DNA of 64,000 bases from Promicromonospora sukumoe (GTDB taxonomy: Bacteria; Actinomycetota; Actinomycetes; Actinomycetales; Cellulomonadaceae): assembly GCF_014137995.1 (NCBI RefSeq), contig NZ_JACGWV010000001.1, forward strand, positions 1,736,001 through 1,800,000, given 5' to 3'. Below are positions 34,748 to 43,158 of the stretch, piece by piece. Within the stretch, counting starts at the first letter, position 1, and each line of letters starts with the position of its first letter. Made by a program: the position numbers and the translations under genes. The notes beneath the pieces are model-generated. The model saw only the letters and a list, made by a program, of their open reading frames with translations, was not told the DNA's origin and ran no database searches.

Positions 34748-35687
34748 CGCACACCACCCGCAGGGCGGGCCGCACCGTACGCTCGGGTACTGCGGCGCGG
34801 GCAGGGCTGGCGGCGACCAGCGCGCGCACGAATCGCTCGTCGGTGAGCATCGTGGCGGTGCGCTGCCCGCGCATCAGCCGTTCCAGCAACCCGTTCCGGA
34901 CCGCTAGCGCCGGGTGGTGGGGGTGGCCAAGAACGACGGCGCACAACGCGGTCCACCGCCGCAGCTCCAGATCGAACCGACCCAGCGCGGTCTTGTCACG
35001 GCGTAGGTATTCGAACGCGCGAGTCCTGTCCCCGGTGATCGTCAGGCGTTCGGTGATGTAGTCCAGGCAGGCTCGGGCATGGGTGACCTTCCAGCCGAAG
35101 CCCGCCAGGACCTTCGCGGCGAGGTCCAGTGCGGTGCGGGTCTCGATCGTCGCGACCCGTGACGGTTGCGATGCGACCACGGCCTCGGTGGCGTCGAGGT
35201 GATCCAGGAGCGCTGGGTCGACGGAGACCACTTCGCCGGTGATGGTCTCGATGGATCGGGCGCCGTCGAGCTCGTAGTCGCTGAACCGGGTCGCGTCGTG
35301 CTGGTCGGAGGTCAGCAGCCGGCGGGCACGGGACTGGTCGCACAGCAGGCCGTTGGCTCGGTCCTCGGCCATCAGCGAGAGCTGCACCGCTCGGGTCACG
35401 ACGCCCCAGGGGTCGTCGGCTTCGGCGGTGGCCGGCGCACGGAGGACCTCGAACGCGGCGAACGCTGCGTCGTGCGGGGTCTGCCGGTACTTCTTGGCCA
35501 TGCCCGCGTACTTGGCCATGCAGAACTCGATCAGCTCCGTGGCCTCCAGGTCGGTCGACCAGGCAGCCGGCCCGTCCATGTGCAGACGCAGCAGTAGGAT
35601 CCGCAGACCCTCACCGGTGGTGAACAGCGGCTCTTTTCCCTCTGCCGTGGGGGCTTCGGGAGCCTTGGGAAGCGTCGTGGTGGTCAT
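34740..35687 (-). CDS. Unknown 315-aa element protein
   Basis: A soluble helical protein overlapping the ParB-like gene by 8 bp. Visible segments include 'ELIEFCMAKYAGMAKKYRQTPHDAAFAAFEVLR' and 'SRVATIETRTALDLAAKVLAGFGW', and a C-terminal 'RRWTALCAVVLGHPHHPALAVRNGLLERLM'. The helical make-up and position beside ParB suggest nucleic-acid work, but I recognise no domain. Its start overlaps the upstream stop as TGATG. Confidence 0.65.
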   Translation of the reverse strand: MTTTTLPKAPEAPTAEGKEPLFTTGEGLRILLLRLHMDGPAAWSTDLEATELIEFCMAKYAGMAKKYRQTPHDAAFAAFEVLRAPATAEADDPWGVVTRAVQLSLMAEDRANGLLCDQSRARRLLTSDQHDATRFSDYELDGARSIETITGEVVSVDPALLDHLDATEAVVASQPSRVATIETRTALDLAAKVLAGFGWKVTHARACLDYITERLTITGDRTRAFEYLRRDKTALGRFDLELRRWTALCAVVLGHPHHPALAVRNGLLERLMRGQRTATMLTDERFVRALVAASPARAAVPERTVRPALRVVCDA

Positions 35688-36079
35688 CAGATACCCATCC
35701 CTTCGGTGCCTTGCTGCGGTGTGGTTCGTTCCTGTCGCCGGGCGCCCGGGGTGAGCGCCCGCTTGGCGGCCCCGACGGCGTTCTTCGCGGCTGCGGTCGG
35801 TCGTCGCAAAGCCCGGCGCACGATCGCGGCGTGCAAGTCGACGCCTCGCACCAGGACCCGCCGGGAAGTCAGGGAAGGCAGGTCCCCGGGACGGACCCAG
35901 GTGACCTCCCGGTCCCGGGCCGAGCGGGCCGGAGCTTTGGACCGGACCGTCTTGCGGCGGGCCTGTTCCTCGAAGGCGTGCGGATCGGTACTCGACGACG
36001 ACGGGCCCAGCGCCTGGGGCTGGACCGGTTGGGTACGCGGGCCTCGGCTGTGCTGCGAGTGCGGGGATTGCGGGTTCAC
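35687..36079 (-). CDS. Small basic unknown protein
   Basis: A 130-aa protein rich in Arg, Ser and Pro, probably largely disordered, with a short structured core 'VTWVRPGDLPSLTSRRVLVRGVDLHAAIVRRALR'. It is translationally coupled to both neighbours. High positive charge suggests nucleic-acid binding; nothing more specific can be read. Confidence 0.55.
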   Translation of the reverse strand: MNPQSPHSQHSRGPRTQPVQPQALGPSSSSTDPHAFEEQARRKTVRSKAPARSARDREVTWVRPGDLPSLTSRRVLVRGVDLHAAIVRRALRRPTAAAKNAVGAAKRALTPGARRQERTTPQQGTEGMGI

Positions 36080-36843
36080 AGGCTCACCACCTCAGAAGGC
36101 CGACGACCAGGGCCGCCGGGATCGGGACGGAACATCGGTTGGGGCCCTGCTGGCGATACGGGGCGCGGATCGGCGGTGTGGCCCCGCCTCTGTCCCGGTC
36201 GCAACGCGGTTGTGGGCGCCAGCGCCGGCCGGCCGTTCTGCGCGGGGGCAGGGTCAACGAGACGCCGTAGCGCGCCCGCATGGACGGGGCCGGTGGACGT
36301 GTTGCCGGGGCCGACCAGCTGGGAGCGCGCGACGACGCCGTCGGCGCGTAGAACCAGCGACGGCGGCAGCAGGATGTGGCCGCTGTCGCCGTGGAAGCTC
36401 AGTCCCGACCGCGGCGCGTCCCAGGACGGCTGGGCGGTCTGTGGTGCCCGGGGGAAGAGCAGGTGCAGCCCACCGGTCGGGGTGCTGATCGCCAGGCCTG
36501 GCCGGGGCAGCAGGCCCGCCCGCATCGCGAGCCGCACCGCGCTGATACCCGACCGGGAGCGGTCGGGGTAGACCTCGACGACATCGAGACCCGAGGCGGC
36601 ACCGGTCGGGATGGCGAGGTTGGTGGCCGGGTACCGCGACCACCACGAGGCCACCCGGTCCGGATCGGCCGAGGCGGCGCGTGGCCCGCTGGGCAGCAAC
36701 GGGCGCGAGCCGCCCTGGACGCAGGGGAAGACCGGCACGCCCGCCGCGGCGAGCAGCAGCGCCCCCTCGGCGGTGCCGTGGGTGCTCGCGGCGCGGCCGA
36801 CTGCCTCCAGCGGTGCCGGGTCGAGCTCGTGCGTGGTGTCCAT
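36076..36843 (-). CDS. Primase-polymerase (Prim-Pol)-like N-terminal domain protein, catalytic site altered
   Basis: A 255-aa protein resembling the bifunctional primase-polymerase domain of plasmids and phages: 'LLLAAAGVPVFPCVQGGSRPLL', 'ADPDRVASWWSRYPATNLAIPTG', 'SGLDVVEVYPDRS', 'PGLAISTPTGGLHLLF' and 'SGHILLPPSLV'. Active members have D-x-D at the LDVVDVD position; here it is E-x-Y, so polymerisation is doubtful. The C-terminal 70 residues are Pro/Arg-rich. ATG at 36843 has AGGG upstream. It heads the T4SS-side leftward operon. Confidence 0.7.
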   Translation of the reverse strand: MDTTHELDPAPLEAVGRAASTHGTAEGALLLAAAGVPVFPCVQGGSRPLLPSGPRAASADPDRVASWWSRYPATNLAIPTGAASGLDVVEVYPDRSRSGISAVRLAMRAGLLPRPGLAISTPTGGLHLLFPRAPQTAQPSWDAPRSGLSFHGDSGHILLPPSLVLRADGVVARSQLVGPGNTSTGPVHAGALRRLVDPAPAQNGRPALAPTTALRPGQRRGHTADPRPVSPAGPQPMFRPDPGGPGRRPSEVVSL

Positions 36844-36887
36844 GGCTCGACCCTGACGATCCAGCGCGCACTTTCCGCACACCTCAC

Positions 36888-36910
36888 GTGCGCACACCAC
36901 GGGTGCGCAC
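36888..36910. repeat. Paired GTGCGCAC palindromes
   Basis: Two copies of the self-complementary octamer GTGCGCAC lie 7 bp apart (36888-36895, 36903-36910). Together they form a larger inverted repeat and stand directly upstream of the shared 26-bp element. Confidence 0.8.
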
Positions 36911-36919
36911 GGTGTTCGT

Positions 36920-36945
36920 GCAGGTCAGCAGCGCGCACCAAGTCG
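36920..36945. repeat. 26-bp element, copy 1
   Basis: Begins GCAGGTCAGCAGCGCGCACC and ends AAGTCG. It matches the stretch at 49063-49088 at 24 of 26 positions. Read leftward it contains TTGGTG, a possible -35 element, so the two copies could be shared promoter parts of the two leftward operons. Confidence 0.8.
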
Positions 36946-37260
36946 TTTCAAACAAAGGGGTTGAGCCGGCGTGCACGAGGCTCGAAGGCCCGTCCCAACC
37001 GGAACGGTCGCCGGGTGCGCGGCAGGTGCGCGCACGGCCTGCGGCAGGTGTGCACGGCTCAGGTGCGCTCCGCCGCGCACGCCCTGACCGCCACAGTGCG
37101 CCTCATCTCACGGGACGCCGAGCGCGACGCCACCCGCACTCCGTGGCGTGGTACGCGCCGGGGCAGACCCTGGCACCTCGCTACCCGGAGTCCTCACCAC
37201 GCAGAGGGCCGAGTGCGGCCCCTTGTCTCGGGCGTGGTTCGGCGTCGAGCAGGTCAGTGC

Positions 37261-40200
37261 TCAGGCGCGCCGGCGCTTCCTGCCGGGAGCTCCTGGACTC
37301 ATGCCCCGCCGGGCGGCGATCTCGCGGGTGCGCTCCGGCGGGTCCGGCGGCGGCCACTCGTCGTCGCTGCGGTCGTAGATCTCCTCGGCCAGGCGTTTGC
37401 GGGCCAGCTCGGCGTGCCCGGTGACGTACTGGATGGTGATGTCGTCCAGCCGTGAGGTCTCATCATCCGGGTTGGCCTGCTTGCCGACCTGTGCCGCCCA
37501 CCGGGCCAGGTCGATGTTCTCCTCAGCCATCGCCCGGGTGTGCACCAGGTGGGCGACGTCACCGATCGCCGCGGTCATGGTGTGGTCGATCCGGTCCCCC
37601 TCGAACAACCAGGTCCACCCGTCGGTGCGGGTCTGGCTGAACGGGCGGCCCCGCACGATCTTGAGCGCGGTGACCAAGTCGTCGATGCCGTCGGCACCAC
37701 GGGCACGTGCTCGGGCTTGGAGACGCTGGAATAGGTCGATATCGACCAGCAGGCCCTCGACCTGGTACGCGGCCTTACCCGATGCGGCGGACGCGGCCGT
37801 CTTGGTCGCATCCGGCACGTAGAGCCGGCCGGTGGCGGGGTCGGTGCCGAGCCAGGCCCGCACCCCGGTGACCAAGGACCGGCCGCGTCCCTCCACGATG
37901 GAGAAGTCCTCGGCCAGCTCCGCGGGAGTGACTCCCCGTGGGTGGAGCGCGAGATACGCCAGGGTCTCGACGTGCAGGGCCTTGAGCCGCGCCGTGGGCT
38001 CGGTGATCCTTCCGTACCCGGTCGCGGTCACCGGACCGAGCAACATCAGCCGCGGACGTCGGTACTGGTCAGGGTCGAACCATGCCGCCACATCCTGGTC
38101 GAGGGTCGGGTCGGTGTCACGGACCTTCTCGCTCGCCGGCCGTGGCTGCACGACCGGCGCCAATACCTCGATGTCCTGTGCCGTGGTGGCAGCGGCCTCG
38201 ACGTAGTCGGCGGTCGGCGCAGGCAGGAGCGACCAGGGTCCGGCCGGTGCGTGCTGGTCGGCGGGCCGCGGCTGCACAGCCGGTTCCTCCGTGCTTGCTG
38301 GGGGCGAAGCGTGCCCCGCGTGAACGCGCTCGAGCGGCTCGGGTAGGGGCGCTGCACGACCGACCGGTTCCAGGGCCGTGGACTCGGCCTGTGGTTCTTC
38401 TGCGGCTCGGGTGACCTCGACGATGGCGACCGACGCGGCGAGCTCGTGCTCGGCCAGCCCGACGGCGGCCAGGTCCCACCCCAGCGCCGGCACACGCAGC
38501 CGGCCCTCACGAACGTCGACGACGAGCCTGGGTGTGGCTGCCGCAGCGAGCACGGGCGATGGTTCGGCGGCCGCACCGAGCAGTACGACGGCAGCACCGG
38601 CCCGGTCCTGGGCTGTGTCCAGGTTCGTGGTCAGGGTGTGCAAGGCGGACCGGGTGGTCGCCCCGATGCCCGGCGCAGCGATGAGGGCGTGTGACTCGTC
38701 CCGCTCGCGCCCAGCGCTGTCCCGCAGAGCGGCGGTGGCGGTGTCGACCTCGCTGACGCAGGCGAGGGTGTCGTAGTCGTCGGTGTGGTCGTGGTGGTGG
38801 CGGAAGTCTGCCAGGCCGGTCACGTCCCAGCGGGTGGCCAGGGTGTGCAGGGTGGTGTTCTCCGTCCAGGGGTGCAGTAGCAGCTCGGCCGTGATGTACC
38901 GCCCGAATGCGTCGACTGATTCGGGGTCGCCGGTCACGGTCACGGTGCGGGCTTGTTCGAGGTCCAGCAGCCACACGTGCCCGGCCTCGTCCATGCCGAC
39001 GGTCACCAGCAGTGGGTAGGGCGCCAGCACATCGTCCGTCAAGGTCTCCGCCGGTGCCTCTGACACGGCAGCGGTCCACCGTGTACCGGAGCCGACCCAC
39101 GGCAGCGGCAGGTCGGTCGGTTCGGCCAGGTGGACGACGGCGTCGTTCCCGGTGAGCTCGACCCCGATCAGCGCGGGCAGGTCCCCGGCCGAGCTGCCCT
39201 GGTGTGATGTGGCCAGGCCGCGCAAGAGGCGGTCCAGGGCGTCGATGTCCCCGATCCACGCCTGCCCGGTGGTCGTGATCGTGCGTTCGACCGGCACCGT
39301 GGTGGTCGGTGCGGGGGTGATCCGGTGCCCGGGGCGCCGGTAGCGCCACTGGGTAGCGCGACGGCGACGCAGCACGACCAGCAGCCCGGCCGCGAGCATC
39401 ACACCCCCGCCAGCGAGCCCGGGCACGAGCCACGCTGGACCCGCAAGGTCGCTCTCGTCTGCCTCTGCCGTGTCCTCCTCTGTCGCAGCTCGCGGTGTTG
39501 GCGTCGCGCTGGTGGTCTGCCCCTCACTGGCGCCTGGTGCCGCGGACGTGGACCGGGAGCCAGGCAGGTCGGTGGGGCCTGCCCAGGGGTTGGTGTGCGG
39601 TTCCGTTCCGGTCGCGTCCGGGGACCGGGTGTGGTTGCGCACACCCTGGTGTGCGGGCGCCCCGTCCGGGGTCGAGGTACTGGGGTCGTGAGGGCTCTCG
39701 GGGACGCTGGCCTCGGACTTCGGTGCGTGGTCCTGCTCGGCTGTTGCTGGCGGGGTGTGCGAGTCCTTGGCTGCCGTCTCGGTGGTGTCGGCAGGCTGCT
39801 CTGTTGTTGTCTCGCGTGCCGGGGTGGATGCCGTGGGCTTGGCCGGGGCGGGTGTGATGGCGGGGATGGTCAGGCGCCAGCCCGGCTTGATGTGGTCGGG
39901 GTCGGTCAGCCGGTCGCCGTCGGGCTGCACGGTCTGCTCGGAGGCCTCCACGATGTCGGGGTACCGGCCGGCGTCACCGAGCTCGTCCAGCGCGATCTGG
40001 GTCAAGATGTCCCCGATCTTGACCGTGTACGTCTCGTCGCGCGGCGCCTGACTGTCCGCCACCGTCTCGGCCGCAGCAACGTTCTGCCCGGTGCCGTCCT
40101 CGACGTCGTCGTCGGCTGGTGGGGCGGGTAGGCGCAGGACGGTCCCGGGGATGAGGAAGTCGGGCCGACTAGCCAGGGCCTTCTGGTTGAGGTCTTTGAG

Positions 40201-40845
40201 CTCGGTGAACCGCATGGGGTCGCCGAGCTGGTCGCGGGCGATGCTCCACAGGCTGTCGTCCTCGACCACCGTGTACGGCACCGTCTGCGGGCGTGCGGGT
40301 CGTTCGTCCTGGTCGGGGATGGTGTGCGCAGAGGTGCGCGCAGGTGCGCGCGCCGCCTCGGGGCCCGCCGAGGTGGTGTGCGGGGCGGTGGTTTCGGTGT
40401 GCGCGGTGGCCGCGTCTGCCGGGGTCTGGGCCAGTGCCGGTGGGATGGAGACCGCGAACAGCAGTGATGCGGTGGTCAGCAGGCGTCGGGCCAGACCGCG
40501 CTGGAACCCGAGCCGACCCGGGACCGCGATCCGGCCGCTCAGTGCGACCGCCTCAAGCACGATGGTGAGCGTCAGGTAGGCCCAAGCGGCCCAGGTCACG
40601 CAGCCCAGCACCACGACCACCAGGGTCGTGCTGCCTGCGCTAGTCAGGACCAGTCCGAGGTCGTCCCATCCGAACCCAGGAGGCAGGAGCCGGTGGCGGG
40701 CCAGTTCCAGCACGACAGGGATCCCGACGACGAGCAGCAGCAGCCCGAGCGTGGCGGCCAGGCCGCGCAGCCGGTCACTGGTCGTGGGCCGCGCACCAGG
40801 GTGTGCGCGCTGTGGTGCGCGCCGCGCGGTGGGTGGGGTTGTCAT
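37261..40845 (-). CDS. Giant membrane protein with LysM repeats and BTAD-like C-terminus
   Basis: A 1,194-aa protein at the end of the Tad operon. Three hydrophobic segments lie in the first 140 residues, followed by a Thr/Ala/Pro region. Two LysM repeats begin 'YTVVEDDSLWSIARDQLGD' and 'YTVKIGDILTQIALDELGD'. A long low-complexity stretch and another membrane helix ('WLVPGLAGGGVMLAAGLLVVL') come next. The C-terminal third ends in a helical module like the bacterial transcriptional activator domain ('LVDIDLFQRLQARARARG', 'RAMAEENIDLARWAAQVGKQ'). LysM units should bind peptidoglycan outside, while the BTAD-like part looks cytoplasmic. ATG at 40845 has GGAAGGA and overlaps the preceding stop by 4 bp. 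Confidence 0.8.
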   Translation of the reverse strand: MTTPPTARRAPQRAHPGARPTTSDRLRGLAATLGLLLLVVGIPVVLELARHRLLPPGFGWDDLGLVLTSAGSTTLVVVVLGCVTWAAWAYLTLTIVLEAVALSGRIAVPGRLGFQRGLARRLLTTASLLFAVSIPPALAQTPADAATAHTETTAPHTTSAGPEAARAPARTSAHTIPDQDERPARPQTVPYTVVEDDSLWSIARDQLGDPMRFTELKDLNQKALASRPDFLIPGTVLRLPAPPADDDVEDGTGQNVAAAETVADSQAPRDETYTVKIGDILTQIALDELGDAGRYPDIVEASEQTVQPDGDRLTDPDHIKPGWRLTIPAITPAPAKPTASTPARETTTEQPADTTETAAKDSHTPPATAEQDHAPKSEASVPESPHDPSTSTPDGAPAHQGVRNHTRSPDATGTEPHTNPWAGPTDLPGSRSTSAAPGASEGQTTSATPTPRAATEEDTAEADESDLAGPAWLVPGLAGGGVMLAAGLLVVLRRRRATQWRYRRPGHRITPAPTTTVPVERTITTTGQAWIGDIDALDRLLRGLATSHQGSSAGDLPALIGVELTGNDAVVHLAEPTDLPLPWVGSGTRWTAAVSEAPAETLTDDVLAPYPLLVTVGMDEAGHVWLLDLEQARTVTVTGDPESVDAFGRYITAELLLHPWTENTTLHTLATRWDVTGLADFRHHHDHTDDYDTLACVSEVDTATAALRDSAGRERDESHALIAAPGIGATTRSALHTLTTNLDTAQDRAGAAVVLLGAAAEPSPVLAAAATPRLVVDVREGRLRVPALGWDLAAVGLAEHELAASVAIVEVTRAAEEPQAESTALEPVGRAAPLPEPLERVHAGHASPPASTEEPAVQPRPADQHAPAGPWSLLPAPTADYVEAAATTAQDIEVLAPVVQPRPASEKVRDTDPTLDQDVAAWFDPDQYRRPRLMLLGPVTATGYGRITEPTARLKALHVETLAYLALHPRGVTPAELAEDFSIVEGRGRSLVTGVRAWLGTDPATGRLYVPDATKTAASAASGKAAYQVEGLLVDIDLFQRLQARARARGADGIDDLVTALKIVRGRPFSQTRTDGWTWLFEGDRIDHTMTAAIGDVAHLVHTRAMAEENIDLARWAAQVGKQANPDDETSRLDDITIQYVTGHAELARKRLAEEIYDRSDDEWPPPDPPERTREIAARRGMSPGAPGRKRRRA
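39638..39655. repeat. CGCACACC-CT-GGTGTGCG palindrome inside the LysM gene
   Basis: Perfect 8-bp arms (39638-39645 and 39648-39655) around CT. Same motif as at 42142-42159 and, with longer arms, at 49029-49056. Confidence 0.8.
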
Positions 40846-41309
40846 GAGCGTCCTTCCTGCTCTGTCCCGGCGAGGGTGCGCACCAGGCGCGCGGTCGCGG
40901 ACCCGGACACCTGCCGGGGGCCGGCGATCGAGCCGATGATCGGTGACTGGTAGGTGTCCGTGACGTTCACGGTGAGCGTGGCGTCGGCCACGGTGACGGA
41001 CCCGGAGACACCCGCGGTGGACAGGTAGGCCTGTGCGGCGGAGCGTGCGGCGTAGGGGTCGACGGTCAGCGTCTGAGACCCGGGTGTCCCGCCCTGGGTG
41101 AGGGCGATCTGTTGGCCGCCAGTGCGTGCCGCCTGCGCGGCGAGGTCGTTGGCGCGCTGCTGGGCGTGCAGGGTCCCGCCGAGCTCGACGACGAACGCCG
41201 CGCACACCAGCAAGGTCGCTACGCACACAACGAGGAACGGCAGCACCGACCCCGCCTCACGCTCCTCCTCGGGTCCCGGTGCGGTGGTGGTCGGCTGGTG
41301 CTGGATCAC
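40842..41309 (-). CDS. TadG/TadE-like pseudopilin
   Basis: A 155-aa protein with a class III-type leader: 'EREAG' followed by the hydrophobic helix 'SVLPFLVVCVATLLVCAAFVVELGG', then an extracytoplasmic domain with beta-like repeats ('SVTVADATLTVNVTDTY'). The residue five after the cleavage glycine is Phe rather than Glu, which fits TadG-like members. 'AQQRANDLAAQAAR' after the helix is the usual TadG pattern. It would be part of the pilus or of its base. Overlaps neighbours by 4 bp on both sides. Confidence 0.75.
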   Translation of the reverse strand: MIQHQPTTTAPGPEEEREAGSVLPFLVVCVATLLVCAAFVVELGGTLHAQQRANDLAAQAARTGGQQIALTQGGTPGSQTLTVDPYAARSAAQAYLSTAGVSGSVTVADATLTVNVTDTYQSPIIGSIAGPRQVSGSATARLVRTLAGTEQEGRS

Positions 41310-41755
41310 TGAGACCTCCAGGTATCGACGGGGGAAGACACGGTGGCCTGCATCGTCAACGGGCGCCCGATGGGGATCCCGAGGCGGCGGGGGTCCAGGT
41401 GGCAGGAGACGGTGGCCGAGACCGTCGACGGCTGCCCGGCGGGTGCCAGCAGCCCGGCCGTGTCGAGGGCGACGTCGGTCGACGCGCAGCGCAGGTCCTG
41501 GTTCGCTAGCGACATCGAGGCCGCCGCGGACGCGTCAGCCTGGGCGGTGGACACGGTGCGGGCCAGGGAAGCGGTCCGGGCCGCGTCGGCGGCAGCGGCT
41601 TGGACGGACTGTTGTGCCAGCACGGACAGGGCACCGACGATGATTGCCCAGCCGATCAGCGCGACGGCCGGGATGGTGATGACGAGCTCGATCGCCACGA
41701 CTCCGGCCTCCCGCCTACGAACCCCGGGGTGGGCGCGTGGGGTGGGCGCCGTCAT
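41306..41755 (-). CDS. TadE-like pseudopilin
   Basis: A 149-aa pseudopilin with leader 'RREAG', then 'VVAIELVITIPAVALIGWAII'. Glu stands at +5 after the glycine, the prepilin-peptidase signature. The outer part has 'QSVQAAAADAARTASLART' and two cysteines that may pair. It follows the other TadE-like gene and is translationally coupled to it. Confidence 0.8.
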   Translation of the reverse strand: MTAPTPRAHPGVRRREAGVVAIELVITIPAVALIGWAIIVGALSVLAQQSVQAAAADAARTASLARTVSTAQADASAAASMSLANQDLRCASTDVALDTAGLLAPAGQPSTVSATVSCHLDPRRLGIPIGRPLTMQATVSSPVDTWRSQ

Positions 41756-42216
41756 GGGGTACCTGGCCCGGTCGGGGCGGTCAGGCGTTCGACGGGCATG
41801 GTCGCGGTCTGGGTGATGGCCAATTCCCACCCTTCGATCAGGGACAGGGTCTTGCCGGACACGGTCACCAACGCGGTGGTCTCGCTGCGCGTGACGGTCG
41901 CGGTGGGGACCAGGAGGAAGCCGCGCCCGGTCGTGCTGGCGAACTCGATAGCTGCCGCCTGCCCGCTGCCGACCGTGCCTGTCTCGGCTGCCGCGCTGCG
42001 GGCGCCTTCGCTGGCGGCCGCGACCGCGACCTGGCGGCCGGCGAACCAGAGCGTCGCCTGGATGCACGCGATGATCAGGAGCAGCACCAGCGGCAGCAGG
42101 ATCGCGGTCTGGATCGCCGCCTGCCCCGCCTCCCGTCGGCCCGCACACCAGGGTGTGCGCGCACGCCGGACCGGCACGGGTGCCTGGTCCGAGGTGTGCG
42201 CGGCGCTAGCGGGCAT
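41752..42216 (-). CDS. TadE-like pseudopilin
   Basis: A 154-aa protein with leader 'GRREAG' and helix 'QAAIQTAILLPLVLLLIIACIQ', followed by 'VAVAAASEGARSAAAE', as in TadE-type pseudopilins. Gln replaces Glu at +5. A palindrome (42142-42159) lies inside the codons just before the leader. First of three consecutive pseudopilin genes. Confidence 0.8.
   Translation of the reverse strand: MPASAAHTSDQAPVPVRRARTPWCAGRREAGQAAIQTAILLPLVLLLIIACIQATLWFAGRQVAVAAASEGARSAAAETGTVGSGQAAAIEFASTTGRGFLLVPTATVTRSETTALVTVSGKTLSLIEGWELAITQTATMPVERLTAPTGPGTP
42142..42159. repeat. CGCACACC-AG-GGTGTGCG palindrome inside the TadE-like gene
   Basis: Perfect 8-bp arms (42142-42149, 42152-42159) separated by AG; it encodes part of the pre-leader of the pseudopilin (R-T-P-W-C). 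Same motif as at 39638 and 49029. Confidence 0.8.
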
Positions 42217-42252
42217 GCCGGTCCTTCCAGTCGGGCGGGATAGGTGTGCGGG

Positions 42253-43158
42253 CTAGACCGGGGTCAGCAGGCGCATGACCGACGGCGCCAGGAGCAGCGC
42301 GATGAACGTCAGTGCCATGACGGCGCCGGAGGCGCTCATGCGGACGGCGATGGCGTTGGCGGCGGCGAGGTCTTGGTTGCGCAGGGCGTTGCGTTGGGCC
42401 TTGGCGCTCTTGCGGAGGTTGTCGTAGATCGCGGTGTTCTCCGTGGCGGACTGCTCCAGGGTCTCGGCCAGGTCGCGCAGCTCACCGACGCCGACCTGGT
42501 CGGCCAGATCCTTCAACGCGTCCCAGGGCCGCGCCCCAGACATCTGGGCCTGGGCCAAGGTGACCGCGATCCGGTTCAGGACCCAGGACCCGGTGCCCTG
42601 CGCGGCCTGCTCCATCGCCTGCGGGACACCGGACCCGCTGATGCGCCGCAGCGCGAGGAGGCTGGTGTAGAGGGACAGGGCGCGGCGGAACTCGGTGCGA
42701 GCTTTGGTCGCCTTGTCCGCGACGGTGTAGTGCGGGATGTGGAACAAGGCGGCACCCAGCAGCACCGCCGCGAGGACAGGGACGGTGAACGGCACACGGA
42801 TGCCCAGGACACCGAGGCCCCACATGAGCAGGGGCGCAGCGAGCACCCCGAGGGCCGCGCACACCAGCTGCTCGCCGTAGAACCGGGCCGGTGGGATGCC
42901 GAGCAGGGCCAGATCACGGTGGGGTGTGCGCAGCCAGAGTCCAGCAGGGAGGTGGTCGCGGCCCCACCGGCCCAGCCGTTCCGTGCTGCCCGGAACGGCC
43001 TGCTCCTGGGGCCGGGAGCGCGACGGGTGGTTCGCCGGGGCCAGGCGGGTCAAGCCCTGGGCGAGGTCGACGTGCGCCGGCAGGAGCTGGACCACCAGGA
43101 GGACGAGGGCCAGTGCGATGGATGCGCCGGTCAGGCCGGCCCAGAACAGCCCGGTCAT
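42253..43158 (-). CDS. tadC: TadC-like pilus platform protein
   Basis: A 301-aa inner-membrane protein of the type II secretion F/TadC family. Membrane helices occur at residues 4-26, about 95-140 and the C-terminus ('AVMALTFIALLLAPSVMRLL'). The cytoplasmic T2SSF domain includes 'SLYTSLLALRRISGSGVPQAMEQAAQG' and 'LADQVGVGELRDLAETLEQSATENTAIYDNLRKSAKAQRN'. It works with TadB as the motor platform. ATG at 43158 overlaps the tadB stop by 4 bp. Confidence 0.85.
   Translation of the reverse strand: MTGLFWAGLTGASIALALVLLVVQLLPAHVDLAQGLTRLAPANHPSRSRPQEQAVPGSTERLGRWGRDHLPAGLWLRTPHRDLALLGIPPARFYGEQLVCAALGVLAAPLLMWGLGVLGIRVPFTVPVLAAVLLGAALFHIPHYTVADKATKARTEFRRALSLYTSLLALRRISGSGVPQAMEQAAQGTGSWVLNRIAVTLAQAQMSGARPWDALKDLADQVGVGELRDLAETLEQSATENTAIYDNLRKSAKAQRNALRNQDLAAANAIAVRMSASGAVMALTFIALLLAPSVMRLLTPV

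Larger units (their letters stand above)
36844..37260. promoter_or_regulatory. Control region upstream of the T4SS operon
   Basis: A 417-bp gene-free stretch. It holds two GTGCGCAC palindromes (36888-36895 and 36903-36910), a 26-bp element shared with the 49.0-kb control region, a short A/T-rich patch (around 36944-36961), and further scattered GTGCGC words up to about 37100. The promoter for the gene starting at 36843 must be here, but I cannot point to a convincing -35/-10 pair. The right half (37100-37260) shows nothing distinctive. Confidence 0.6.
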
